64,000 nt of DNA, from NCBI GenBank assembly GCA_050289805.1, contig JBNKGL010000004.1:1-64000 (forward strand), read 5' to 3'. The number at the start of each line of letters is the position of its first letter. Positions within the stretch are counted from its first letter, which is position 1. The position numbers were made by a program, and so were the translations under genes. Below are positions 24,981 to 33,694 of the stretch, piece after piece. The DNA is from JAUILA01 sp050289805 (GTDB lineage: Bacteria > Bacteroidota > Bacteroidia > Cytophagales > Cyclobacteriaceae). The notes under the pieces are model-generated. The model saw nothing but the letters and a program-made list of their open reading frames with translations. It was not told the DNA's origin and ran no database searches.

Positions 24981-27900
24981 TTAATTACCGGAATCACCCA
25001 GTCTTTTAAAATATTCGTTAACTTCTTTCTTATAGTAGGGATAAAGTTTCGGCGGTAAAGTTCGCAATAATTCTATTTCCTGTTCCCTTAACTTGAAATA
25101 ATCCTCAAATGCTTTAGGACGGATGTTTTCATAGTCCTTAGCTGTTTCGCCTTTTCGTTGTTCGTCTTTATCCTGTTCACGCAGTGCGTCTTCAGATTCC
25201 AGCATACGGGTTAATATGTCCCGCTGCCGCTCAATCATTTCCTGGGTTAGTTGCTTATTAACAAGATCCGTTTCCGTTTCTTCCATCTCTTCCGGCAGAC
25301 CTTCGCCAGGCTTCTTACCATTCTCATTGCCAGAATCCATCATGAATTGTCGCTGCATTTCCTGGAATGCCTCCCTGATTCGTTCCTGTTCAGCTGCGAG
25401 GCGTGCGAGTTCTTCAGACAGCTCACGGCCGGTCTTACCACTATTCTTAAGGTCTTCAATGCGCTGATTGAGCTGTTGCTGCAATTCGGATAAAGAAGGC
25501 ATCGGCTGTTTTTGCCCTGGCTTACCTCCTTTACCAGGATTGGACATTGCATTCTGCATTTGTTCCATCACATCGTCCAGCAGGAGTGCAAGATTATTCA
25601 TCGCGGTCATGGCAAACTGCTGTTCGGATGTTGCGTTCGGCTTCTTTCGTTCTTTAATTCCTTCCAGGCTTTTGTCCAGATGGTAATTCATATTCTCCAC
25701 TTCCCGGGTTACAAATGCCTGTAACTGGAAGACGCGTTGTGCCAAAGCCAATAGACTGTCTTCCACTACCTGGGCGTCGTCCCGAATCTTCAGCTGCTCC
25801 TGGCCGAGTGTAACGAACCGCGGATCACTCTGCTGAATTTCCTTGAACTCATCAATCAGTTCTTCCTGTTCAAATGACAACGTCAGGAGATTATGCATAA
25901 TATCACGCAGGTCATCCATATTTTCCATCATCACTTCCATCTCCATAGATGATTGCATCTGTTCCATTTTTTGCATCATCTGCTTCATCTTCTCAACGGC
26001 ATTCTGCTGTGACTGCTTCGATTTCCCCTGGTCATTCTTCTCAAGAGATTCTTTACTATTCTCCTGCGATTTGGAAATTTCCTGTTGCTCCTCTTCAGTA
26101 TCCGGTAATGATTCCGGACGATTCAAATCCTGATTTAATTCTTCAATTTCTTTTATATCTTCTTTTAATTCTTCAAATTCCTTTTGTAATTCTTCTTGTT
26201 CTTTAACTAATTCTTGGTTTTCTCCTGATTCTTGATTTTCAGTATTTTCACCGTTTTCCTCGCCATTTTCCTGATTTTCCTCCGATGATTCTTCTTTATT
26301 ATCATCCGTATTATTCTTATCCCCTTCCTGATCTTTCTGCTGACTATCCACCTTTTTATTCAGCTCCTCTTCAGTCTTTTTCAATAATTCTTCCTGATCT
26401 CTCAGTTGTTCCTTAAGCTTCTGCAATCCTTCCTCAGTCTTTTGCTCAAGCTTGAGTCTTTTAAAAAGCTCCAGTGTGCGCTCAAGCTCTTTTGAGAGAT
26501 TACTTTCCTTCCGGTTCAGATCTTCAAGGTTTTGTCTGAATTCATCAATATTGCGCTGTTCCTCAAGGAGCCGCTGCAGCTCTTCGTATAGCTTTTTAGT
26601 TTCATCATCCAATAATTCATCCATCAGCTTTTGCAACTGCTCTGCCTTTTCACGGATCTTATCATTCTGATCTTTATTGAACCGGTCACGCTGCGAGAGT
26701 GATTCCTTATTCTGTTCCTGTAAATCCTGAATTGCCTGTTCCAACTCCCGTCTTTTTTCGAGCAATTCCTTCATGAACATTTCATCCTGGAAGTTGAGCT
26801 CCCGTTTTCCACGCAATCTTTCCTCGGCTTCCTTTACTTTTTTCTCAAGATCTTCCGCCTTTTCAATAGTCTTATCAAGTGTGTTTGAAGTCTTTTCGGC
26901 GATTCTTTCCAGCTCTTCATCAATTTCTTCTGCACCAGGAATCCTCCAGACGTATACGGGTGACTTTCGTGACTTCATTCCATTTACACCATCATTATCC
27001 CAAACCCGCACGAAGAATTCCAACTCAGTGCCTGGAATACGATCCAGTGAATCAAGGTCCCACTGGTAGTAGAATCGCTGATTTGGCTCCGCCGAAACTG
27101 GAATTGATTCCTTCGTAAATTCTTCTATCTTTTTATCCGACCGGTTTCGGTGAAAGAATACCAACTGCCGTATGCCGTGGTCGTCGGACAAGTCACCCCG
27201 TAACGCAACAAAATCATACCGAAGTGTATCCTTGTATACTTCAACATCAATTTCCGGAAATTCATCCGGTAAAACTTCTGCTTCAAATACAATTGGATCC
27301 CGATTTGTGCCATAGGCATTGGAAAGAAATATTTTATATGCCTGCGATTCGCGAAGGTCCCTTGAAAAACTGAATACATCAGAATTGTTTTCAAGCGCGG
27401 TGGCTGGTATCATCTCATCACCAAAGAAAATCGACAGGCTGTCCGTCGTTTGCGTGTTGAACATCCAGGTTACCTTCGTTCCTTCCGGTACGCGCAAATT
27501 TCCTGCGTTTGCCCTGCGTTCATTTTTTCTGTTCAAATAGGCAGGGTACGTTAGTGAAACATCAAAACCTAATAAATCAGGCCGATCCACCACATCAATT
27601 TCATTTGCAGCAGATGTAAATCCGGCTGCTTCAATGGCGAATTGGCGGTCTGACTGAATTTTCCGGTACGTATATCGGTAAGTACCTGCCGCATCCGGAA
27701 AGAGCTTTATTCTCCGGTCTTTATCAATAAGATAGGCGTGCTCTGGAATGTTATCACCATCCAGGCGGAAAGCAAGTTCAAAATCTTCGTTCCTGAATGC
27801 ACGCAAACGTTCGTTTTCTACATTGAATGTAAACGGAGCCTCGGGTACAAATTCAGTGGTAAATCTGAGAATGCGGGTTGAACTGTCGGGAATGAGTGAA

Positions 27901-28418
27901 GGACTGATGATCGCGACGGCAAGGAGGACGACTGTTGGAACTATAGCGTATTTTACAAAGGGCTTATTTTGTGAAAAATCGACTGCTTCCGAAAATTCCA
28001 GATGATTTACGCCCTCAAGCTTTTGCCTGATTCCCGCCTCAGCCAACTCTCTTGAGCCATTAGCCTCCTGCTGCAACTGCAAAAGGTTTAACAACTTATC
28101 ACCAACCCCGGGAAAGTATTTTCCAATACTCTGGGCCGCTTCAGTCTCGCTCATGCCTGTTTTTATACCTGATAATACCAGCACTGGAGTTCCAAGATAT
28201 TTTATGCAAACGAAAATGAAGGTTCCTACAAGGGTGAAGAGCAAAATACCCCGGACTGCAGAGCTAAAATGGAAAAGTGCTTCCAGCAAAATAACGAGTA
28301 TGAATATACTTAGCAGTATACCCGCACCCAGCAGAATCCCCTGCAATAACAACCGATAATAATACCGGCGTTTATATCGCTGGATTTTCTGATTAATATG
28401 TCTGTCAACTCCTTCCAT
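24981..28418 (-). CDS. DUF4175 family membrane protein with long coiled coil
   Basis: 1145 residues. Two membrane helices lie near the N-terminus (about 20-42 and 52-75) and a third near 155-175. An Ig-like extracytoplasmic region (roughly 190-480) follows. The second half (~490-1100) is dominated by Glu/Gln/Lys/Asn-rich coiled coil, including a highly acidic stretch around 700-760 full of E, N and D. DUF4175 proteins are widespread in Bacteroidota, without an established function. An envelope-spanning scaffold is plausible from the architecture but inferred. It is upstream of the RsbW-like ATPase gene with an 8-nt gap. The low-complexity composition also produces several spurious antisense frames. 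Confidence 0.85.
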   Translation of the reverse strand: MEGVDRHINQKIQRYKRRYYYRLLLQGILLGAGILLSIFILVILLEALFHFSSAVRGILLFTLVGTFIFVCIKYLGTPVLVLSGIKTGMSETEAAQSIGKYFPGVGDKLLNLLQLQQEANGSRELAEAGIRQKLEGVNHLEFSEAVDFSQNKPFVKYAIVPTVVLLAVAIISPSLIPDSSTRILRFTTEFVPEAPFTFNVENERLRAFRNEDFELAFRLDGDNIPEHAYLIDKDRRIKLFPDAAGTYRYTYRKIQSDRQFAIEAAGFTSAANEIDVVDRPDLLGFDVSLTYPAYLNRKNERRANAGNLRVPEGTKVTWMFNTQTTDSLSIFFGDEMIPATALENNSDVFSFSRDLRESQAYKIFLSNAYGTNRDPIVFEAEVLPDEFPEIDVEVYKDTLRYDFVALRGDLSDDHGIRQLVFFHRNRSDKKIEEFTKESIPVSAEPNQRFYYQWDLDSLDRIPGTELEFFVRVWDNDGVNGMKSRKSPVYVWRIPGAEEIDEELERIAEKTSNTLDKTIEKAEDLEKKVKEAEERLRGKRELNFQDEMFMKELLEKRRELEQAIQDLQEQNKESLSQRDRFNKDQNDKIREKAEQLQKLMDELLDDETKKLYEELQRLLEEQRNIDEFRQNLEDLNRKESNLSKELERTLELFKRLKLEQKTEEGLQKLKEQLRDQEELLKKTEEELNKKVDSQQKDQEGDKNNTDDNKEESSEENQENGEENGENTENQESGENQELVKEQEELQKEFEELKEDIKEIEELNQDLNRPESLPDTEEEQQEISKSQENSKESLEKNDQGKSKQSQQNAVEKMKQMMQKMEQMQSSMEMEVMMENMDDLRDIMHNLLTLSFEQEELIDEFKEIQQSDPRFVTLGQEQLKIRDDAQVVEDSLLALAQRVFQLQAFVTREVENMNYHLDKSLEGIKERKKPNATSEQQFAMTAMNNLALLLDDVMEQMQNAMSNPGKGGKPGQKQPMPSLSELQQQLNQRIEDLKNSGKTGRELSEELARLAAEQERIREAFQEMQRQFMMDSGNENGKKPGEGLPEEMEETETDLVNKQLTQEMIERQRDILTRMLESEDALREQDKDEQRKGETAKDYENIRPKAFEDYFKLREQEIELLRTLPPKLYPYYKKEVNEYFKRLGDSGN

Positions 28419-28442
28419 CAGGCGTACTTCTATTACGTAAAA

Positions 28443-28832
28443 TCAGAATTCTTTGTTCCCCTCATCATTTATAACCGGCAGTATACCATATTCTTCCTTA
28501 AAATAATCAATTACATGGATTTTAAGTAATTTCTCCTGTTCCAACAGGTCGAAGTGAGGAAGCGGTTTAACAAGTTTCCAATGAGGCCAGCCTTCTTCAT
28601 CGAGTCCTTCCAACTCATAAAAACCGGATGCGCTTAATACACGGCAAATTGCAATGTGCATCAGGTCCTGCTTTTCTTCTTTGCTGAAGTGGTGTTTTCC
28701 CTTACCCAGTTCCTGAACCCCGATGAGAAATAAAACTCCATTAAGATCTCCCGGTCGCTTACCTATTAAATGAGATAACTCGTCCAATAACTGTTGCCAG
28801 CTTTTTTCCAGGCTCAGGTCTTTTTTAATCAT
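28443..28832 (-). CDS. Conserved hypothetical protein, unknown function
   Basis: 129 residues, soluble and largely helical, without signal peptide or Cys motifs. I do not recognise a characterised family. The N-terminal part contains a GKRPGDLNGVLFLIGVQELGKG stretch and the middle KEEKQDLMHIAICRVLSASGFYEL; the conserved-looking Gly and aromatic residues suggest a compact cytoplasmic protein. Its start overlaps the upstream carboxymuconolactone decarboxylase-like gene stop by 4 nt, and it precedes DUF4175 by 24 nt, so it appears to be in the same transcript. Confidence 0.7.
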   Translation of the reverse strand: MIKKDLSLEKSWQQLLDELSHLIGKRPGDLNGVLFLIGVQELGKGKHHFSKEEKQDLMHIAICRVLSASGFYELEGLDEEGWPHWKLVKPLPHFDLLEQEKLLKIHVIDYFKEEYGILPVINDEGNKEF

Positions 28833-29176
28833 GATTTGTTTTCCAACTCATTCCAGAAATCTACTGCTCTTCTCAGATGAGGAATAACAATCGTACCCCC
28901 TACAATGTTGGCAACGGCAAATGCCTCGAACATCTCCTCCTTGGTAAAGCCCAGCTCATGGCATTTCAGAAGATGATATTTTACACAGTCATCACAACGC
29001 AAAACCATCGAGGCAACAAGTCCAAGCAATTCCTTGGTTTGACTGCTTAATGCCCCGTCTGCATAGGTGTTGGTATCAAGGTTAAATAACCGTTTTAATA
29101 CCTTATTGTCGGCGGATAAAATTTCATCATTCATCCGTTGCCGGTATCCGTTGAATTCTTCTACTTGATTACTCAT
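28829..29176 (-). CDS. Carboxymuconolactone decarboxylase/AhpD-like family protein
   Basis: 115 residues of all-helical AhpD-like fold. The signature RCDDCVKYH holds the redox C-x-x-C pair (C61, C64) and a His (H68), followed by GFTKEEMFEAFAVANIVGG. Members with CxxC usually act in thiol-based antioxidant defence as peroxidases or disulfide partners; decarboxylase activity is unlikely because that branch lacks the Cys pair. It is the first gene of the long minus-strand run to the origin region. A TATATTTG element lies 14 bases upstream of its ATG. Confidence 0.87.
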   Translation of the reverse strand: MSNQVEEFNGYRQRMNDEILSADNKVLKRLFNLDTNTYADGALSSQTKELLGLVASMVLRCDDCVKYHLLKCHELGFTKEEMFEAFAVANIVGGTIVIPHLRRAVDFWNELENKS

Positions 29177-29189
29177 AGAGCCTTTTTAA

Positions 29190-29197
29190 CAAATATA
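29190..29197 (-). promoter_or_regulatory. Bacteroidota -7 element for the AhpD-like / DUF4175 / mnmG run
   Basis: The minus strand reads TATATTTG, matching TAnnTTTG, 14 bases from the ATG at 29176. It lies in the gap between the divergent AhpD-like and comF genes and is the best promoter visible for the following minus-strand genes. Confidence 0.5.
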
Positions 29198-29212
29198 TCA
29201 AATAAGCAACGA

Positions 29213-29860
29213 ATGCTGCCTGATATTCTTTCAGTCATTTTTCCGCCAAAATGTGTAGCCTGCCGGCGTTTGCTCATGACCGGAGAGACTGGGATTTGTT
29301 TACACTGCCAGACAAGCCTCAAGCGTCCTTCAGATATTGTTTCTAAAGCCTTTAGCGAAAAATTCCTGTTCCCGCTGGCCTGCCACTATATTCACTGGCG
29401 TTTTATCCAGCATGGAAGAGTACAGCGTATTGTTCATTCCATAAAATATGAGGGAAGAAGGGACCTGTGTGAAAAGATAGGGAAGGATATAGGATTTCAG
29501 GTATCGGGCCACTTCTCGGGTATACTGGTTCCGGTACCTCAACACCCGGTAAGGCATTTGAGCAGGGGGTTTAACCAGGCTGAAGAATTGGCCAGGGGAA
29601 TTTCCCTGACATCCGGGCTTTCGGTTGACACGGGTTTGCTTAAAAGAGGCGGCACATGGCAATCCCAGACCGGCAGGTCACGAATCAAACGTCTGTACGC
29701 CCTTGAAAACAGCATATATCGCACTAATAAGCCAATTTCCGGCTCCACAATACTCGTAGATGATGTGGTCACTACAGGGGCGACCCTTCAAACCTGTGCT
29801 CAGAGGCTATTGGAAGGCGGAGCAAGCAGCGTTGGCATTATTTGCCTGGCGACAGTATAA
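29213..29860 (+). CDS. comF: ComF family phosphoribosyltransferase-like protein
   Basis: About 215 residues from the ATG at 29213; an upstream in-frame start at 29138 would overlap the divergent gene and is unlikely. An N-terminal zinc ribbon has two Cys pairs (CVAC at 14-17, CLHC at 29-32). The C-terminal phosphoribosyltransferase fold ends in the PRPP-binding loop ILVDDVVTTGATL. ComF proteins take part in DNA uptake during natural transformation in some bacteria and also occur in non-competent species, so competence is not implied. It stands alone and is followed by a strong hairpin terminator. Confidence 0.9.
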   Translation: MLPDILSVIFPPKCVACRRLLMTGETGICLHCQTSLKRPSDIVSKAFSEKFLFPLACHYIHWRFIQHGRVQRIVHSIKYEGRRDLCEKIGKDIGFQVSGHFSGILVPVPQHPVRHLSRGFNQAEELARGISLTSGLSVDTGLLKRGGTWQSQTGRSRIKRLYALENSIYRTNKPISGSTILVDDVVTTGATLQTCAQRLLEGGASSVGIICLATV

Positions 29861-29897
29861 AAAAAATCCCCCACCTGGTACAGGTGAAGGATTTTTT
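29861..29897. terminator. Bidirectional terminator between comF and gldJ-like gene
   Basis: AAAAAATCC ... GGATTTTTT arms flank an inner ACCTG/CAGGT stem around a 3-base loop. A-rich and T-rich ends on both sides let it work for the convergent genes on both strands. Confidence 0.85.
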
Positions 29898-29915
29898 CAG
29901 GTATAAATATTATGA

Positions 29916-31163
29916 TTAATAATTCGAGCCAGCGCGAATCATTGCACAACGGAAGCCGATAGTAGCTGTCGCTGAGTCCTGATCCAAATATCTTCTGGTT
30001 CCGGGAGATAACCAATATGCCACATCTTTCCAGCTACCGCCTTTATATACACGGGCTTTATCGGTAATCAGTGAAGTAAATCCTTCAGGATTCGTTTCCT
30101 CATCACTGTTATAATAAACCTCTCCGGTAACAGGGTTAATCGTTTCATCCATGTAACCATCCCGACGAATAGGGTTCAGATCGTCAAAATCCTGGAATGA
30201 CATAGGGCGATAAACGTCCAGTACCCATTCACTAACGTTTCCAGCCATGTTGTAAAGACCGAAATCATTCGGAGGGAATTCATAGATGTAGGATGTGATC
30301 AATGCTCCATCGTTCAGCTTTCCTGCGATACCGGCATAGTCACCGCGACCACGCTTGAAGTTCGCAAGGAAATATCCCATTTCCTTACCATAAGGATTAC
30401 GCAATGCGTGACCATCCCATGGATAAATTCGCTGATGCGTCTGGTTTTCATCCAGCCACTGGGTTCCAATAAGCGCTGTTGCCGCATATTCCCACTCTGC
30501 CTCTGAAGGAAGGCGGTAGTTAGGCAGTACAACACCTGATTCCAATGGAATACGTCCGTCTGTTTCAGCATATTCCTCACCGGCATCTTCAGCCAGCTTC
30601 ATATTAACAGCTCTTGTACGCCATTCTGAATAATTATTCGCCTGAACCCAGCTCACACCTACGACAGGGAAATAACGGAAACCAGGATAACGGAGATAAT
30701 GATCCGTATACGGGTCGTTATACGCTAATCGTTCTTCCCATACAGTTGTATCAGGAAGCGCTGCGAGATAAACTTCACGCGATGAATCTGAAACATTCAA
30801 ATAGTGGAGATATTCCAACCAGTGAATATTCGCAATTTCTGTTTCGTCCATGTAAAAAGAAGCAACGGAAACAGTTCTTTCGATGTTGTCTCGTCTGTTC
30901 ATCACATCTTCTTCGTAGGATCCTACAACAGCCCGTCCACCTTCGATAAATACGAGGTTGGGCCCTTCGGGCTGACCACTATATGGATTTACCATAAATC
31001 CATTGTTGTCTTCATCATTGTAAGCAAGTCCTGTCGCTGTACTCACCGCACCTGGGTGAACGCTAGTCGGTCGACTTTTCCCTCCCACAAAACAAGAAGA
31101 GAGGATGACGGAACTACCTACAACTAAAAAAGCACCTTTTAAAAAGCTGGCAGTAAATTTCAT
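29916..31163 (-). CDS. gldJ: GldJ-like gliding motility / T9SS lipoprotein (SUMF fold)
   Basis: 415 residues. A lipoprotein signal ends in LSSC (Cys24). The rest is a formylglycine-generating-enzyme-like (SUMF) fold with FIEGGRAVVGSYEED, SFYMDETEIANIHWLEYL, PSEAEWEYAA, NMAGNVSEWVLDVY and GGSWKDVAYWLSPGTRRY. SUMF-type lipoproteins GldJ and GldK are core to gliding and type IX secretion. The ANIHWLEYLHYL segment and the absence of gldLMN next door favour GldJ over GldK. The Cys pair needed for sulfatase maturation is not seen, consistent with a structural role. It stands alone behind a bidirectional terminator. GldJ versus a GldK paralog is not certain. Confidence 0.72.
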   Translation of the reverse strand: MKFTASFLKGAFLVVGSSVILSSCFVGGKSRPTSVHPGAVSTATGLAYNDEDNNGFMVNPYSGQPEGPNLVFIEGGRAVVGSYEEDVMNRRDNIERTVSVASFYMDETEIANIHWLEYLHYLNVSDSSREVYLAALPDTTVWEERLAYNDPYTDHYLRYPGFRYFPVVGVSWVQANNYSEWRTRAVNMKLAEDAGEEYAETDGRIPLESGVVLPNYRLPSEAEWEYAATALIGTQWLDENQTHQRIYPWDGHALRNPYGKEMGYFLANFKRGRGDYAGIAGKLNDGALITSYIYEFPPNDFGLYNMAGNVSEWVLDVYRPMSFQDFDDLNPIRRDGYMDETINPVTGEVYYNSDEETNPEGFTSLITDKARVYKGGSWKDVAYWLSPGTRRYLDQDSATATIGFRCAMIRAGSNY

Positions 31164-31536
31164 ACCTGTTTTGTTTATTTAAAAAAATTTAATTCTCGTT
31201 AAAAAAGCTTTACCGTCAGGTATTTTTGATCTAACGGAAAGCCAAAATAGTATTTCTATTTCAGAATTGTCATACCACGTAACAAAATATGTGTTTTTGA
31301 ACGGTTTTTGACATTAATGCACCCTGATGACTTAATTTTCAGGCCTTTGGGGCAATGTTATAACTTAAAAAATTAAAAAATATTATATCGTTCGTGTAAA
31401 CTTCACCGGAGTGATGTCCTATATTAACCATTAAGGGGTTTAATAAACCGCATATGCAATCTCAGAACGATCATTACAGGATTTCTTTTAATCTTGTAGT
31501 AACCTATATTCGGTTTGTCGACAAGAGGTAACTCCT
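31164..31536. other. Gene-free AT-rich divergent intergenic region
   Basis: 373 bases between the divergent gldJ-like and histidine kinase genes. It must carry both promoters. I see a TATTTTTG at 31221-31228 and a TTGACA at about 31309, but neither sits well relative to a start codon. No small reading frame, RNA structure or repeat is convincing. Confidence 0.4.
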
Positions 31537-32589
31537 ATGCAGGTATTAACACATATAAAAAGAGAAAAGTTGTACTGGCTGTCGCAGGCATTCGGCTGGG
31601 GAGGCTTTTTCATCATACAAACTGCGGTCGCAGCATATTTTGTTTCCTTTAGCTGGCCGGTAATTGCCGGTTATATTAATGTGACCCTGGTAGGCTTTAT
31701 TCTAACGCATATCTTCAGGGGTTATATAAAGCGCAAGCAATGGCTCAACCTATCCCTCACCAACCTTGCCATTCGGATTTTGCTGGCTTCAATCCTGATT
31801 GCAATGCTGTGGGCGGTTATCGTTCTGCCGATCAATTCCTATTATTTTCCCGCTGAGGAAGACAAACCGCTCACCCTTGCCATAGTGCTGGTCATAACCA
31901 TGAACCTATCCATAGTTGTTCTGTCATGGTCCATGATCTATTTTATCTTCCAGCTCTTCGTAAACTATAAGCAGAGCGAAGTGGAGAAGTGGCAACTGGA
32001 AGCCGCAGTGAAGGATGCCGAACTTATCGCGTTGAAATCTCAGGTAAATCCGCACTTTATTTTCAACAGCCTGAATAATATAAGGTCCCTGGTCATTGAA
32101 AACCCTGAAAAAGCCCGGGATATGATTACGCACCTTTCGGGACTGTTGCGCTATAGCATTCAATTTAACAATAAGGAGCGCGTAAGCCTTGAGGATGAGC
32201 TTGAGATAGTTCAAAATTACCTCAACCTGGAATCAATCCAGTATGAGGACCGGCTGCATTACAAACTGGAGATTAAACCTGAGACGCTGGAAATGATGAT
32301 TCCGCCCATGGCGATTCAATTGCTTGTAGAGAATGCCATCAAACATGGAATTTCAAATTTGCCGGAGGGAGGCCTTATTAATATTAAATCAAGCCTTAAC
32401 CAGGATCACCTGATCGTAGAGGTCATCAATACAGGTCAGCTTAAGGAAGGAATCCAGGGCACCGGAATAGGATTAAGGAATGCTTCCGACAGGTTGAAAT
32501 TACTTTTTGGTAAATTGTCTGACCTAACAATTAAAAACATGGACGATAAGTTTGTGTCGGCCTCTTTCTCCATACCATTAAATAAATAA
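31537..32589 (+). CDS. LytS/YpdA-type sensor histidine kinase
   Basis: 350 residues. Four membrane helices occupy roughly residues 12-145. The cytoplasmic part begins with the His_kinase motif LKSQVNPHFIFNSLNNIRSLV, whose His is the phosphoacceptor. A HATPase_c domain follows with the N box LLVENAIKHGI and the G box GTGIGLRNASDRL. Kinases of this group signal to LytTR response regulators. The partner regulator follows after 4 nt. No periplasmic sensor domain is apparent, so the signal may be sensed in the membrane. The target genes are not evident from context. Confidence 0.92.
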   Translation: MQVLTHIKREKLYWLSQAFGWGGFFIIQTAVAAYFVSFSWPVIAGYINVTLVGFILTHIFRGYIKRKQWLNLSLTNLAIRILLASILIAMLWAVIVLPINSYYFPAEEDKPLTLAIVLVITMNLSIVVLSWSMIYFIFQLFVNYKQSEVEKWQLEAAVKDAELIALKSQVNPHFIFNSLNNIRSLVIENPEKARDMITHLSGLLRYSIQFNNKERVSLEDELEIVQNYLNLESIQYEDRLHYKLEIKPETLEMMIPPMAIQLLVENAIKHGISNLPEGGLINIKSSLNQDHLIVEVINTGQLKEGIQGTGIGLRNASDRLKLLFGKLSDLTIKNMDDKFVSASFSIPLNK

Positions 32590-32593
32590 ACAC

Positions 32594-33307
32594 ATGAAAG
32601 CCCTAGTAGTTGATGATTCAAGATTAGCCCGGAATGAACTGAAACGACTTTTGAAAGATTTCGACAATGTTCAGGTCGTTGGTGAAGCGGCAAATGCCAT
32701 AGAGGCAATGGAGAAGATTGAGACGGATAAGCCGGATTTGATTTTCCTCGACATCCAAATGCCCGGCAAAAATGGATTTGAATTACTGGAAGAGCTGGAT
32801 GCCACACCGGATGTCATCTTTACCACTGCCTACGATGAGTATGCGATCAAGGCATTTGAATTCAACGCACTTGATTATCTTTTAAAACCGGTTCAAAAAG
32901 ACCGGTTGGCGGGAGCAATCAATAAGGTTGTTGAGCGTAAGGATAAACAGGAATCCTTTGAAGGTGAGCGAATGGGAATTGATGACCAGGTGTTTGTGAA
33001 GGACGGTGACCGCTGCTGGTTTGTACAGTTGGCCAATGTTCGTTTGTTTGAGGTCGATGGCAATTATACCAAAATATACTTCGAGGATCAGCGACCCATG
33101 ATCCCGCGGACCCTGAATTACCTTGAAACCCGCCTGGATCCAAAAACATTCTTTCGTGCAAACCGTCAACAGATCATTAATCTCAAATGGGTAGACCGCA
33201 TAGAACCATGGTTCAGCGGAAGTATCAAGATTTATATGAAAGGCGGGCATGAAGTGGATGTTAGCCGGCGACAAACCCAGCGATTCAAGGAATTAATGAG
33301 CTTCTGA
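32594..33307 (+). CDS. LytTR-family response regulator
   Basis: 237 residues. The receiver domain has the acidic pocket D7/D8, the phosphoacceptor D53 in FLDIQMPGKNGFE, a Thr in TTAYDEYA and Lys in LLKPV. The LytTR DNA-binding domain (about 130-237) has FEVDGNYTKIYF, RTLNYLETRL and FRANRQQIINLKWVDRI. Phosphorylation by the adjacent LytS-type kinase would switch on promoters carrying imperfect direct repeats. The pair forms a simple two-gene operon closed by a hairpin. Confidence 0.94.
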   Translation: MKALVVDDSRLARNELKRLLKDFDNVQVVGEAANAIEAMEKIETDKPDLIFLDIQMPGKNGFELLEELDATPDVIFTTAYDEYAIKAFEFNALDYLLKPVQKDRLAGAINKVVERKDKQESFEGERMGIDDQVFVKDGDRCWFVQLANVRLFEVDGNYTKIYFEDQRPMIPRTLNYLETRLDPKTFFRANRQQIINLKWVDRIEPWFSGSIKIYMKGGHEVDVSRRQTQRFKELMSF

Positions 33308-33330
33308 CGTCTCATAATTAGACGTTTTTT
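33307..33330 (+). terminator. Terminator of the LytS/LytTR operon
   Basis: ACGTCT and AGACGT pair around a 7-base loop and are followed by a run of T at 33325-33330, overlapping the regulator's stop region. The stem is only 6 bp, so efficiency may be moderate. Confidence 0.6.
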
Positions 33331-33436
33331 CCCAATTTGGGAATCATCTGCTGCAAGAATCTACCTAATCATACAATAAAGGCGGTTTTTACCGATTGGC
33401 ATGGAATTGTCAATATACCGTGCAAACACTTTTTGT

Positions 33437-33694
33437 ATGATTACGATTGACGACTTTCAAACTTTACCATTCGAGCGACAATGCGATTATGTGTCGATAT
33501 TTGGTGACTACCTGGCACACAGGTCGGATGGCGGACTAAAATTTTATTTGTATCACATGGAGGGATTTTATGTGGAAGTAACCTATTCTCCACCCCATAA
33601 AAGAGTGATCGGTATTTTTGCTTTCTATGAGATTATGGAATTGACACCGTATCTCGATGAAATCGATGTGAACATGTCATTTCTCAGCAATTGA
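33437..33694 (+). CDS. Small conserved-looking hypothetical protein
   Basis: About 85 residues if it starts at the ATG at 33437 (MITIDDFQTLPF); an in-frame ATG at 33401 would add 12 residues. The first start is preferred because small Bacteroidota proteins of this type often open with a similar helix (D-x-F-x-x-L-P-F-E). The rest is aromatic-rich, with YLYHMEGFYVEVTY and a C-terminal YLDEIDV. I recognise no characterised domain. The 3' end overlaps the convergent mfd gene by 18 bases. Confidence 0.6.
   Translation: MITIDDFQTLPFERQCDYVSIFGDYLAHRSDGGLKFYLYHMEGFYVEVTYSPPHKRVIGIFAFYEIMELTPYLDEIDVNMSFLSN

Noticed and set aside
25216..26670. Several plus-strand Ser/Cys-rich frames opposite DUF4175, which look like repeats or a low-complexity element
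   Set aside because: They are the complement of the Glu/Gln/Lys-rich coiled-coil codons of DUF4175. The true reading is the minus-strand gene, and the repetitive look is coding bias.
29138..29212. Longer comF start at 29138
   Set aside because: It would overlap the divergent AhpD-like gene and its TATATTTG promoter. The ATG at 29213 gives the normal zinc-ribbon start.
31164..31536. Possible small RNA or riboswitch in the gap between the gldJ-like and kinase genes
   Set aside because: No stable stem-loop, terminator or conserved aptamer pattern could be recognised; only AT-rich sequence.
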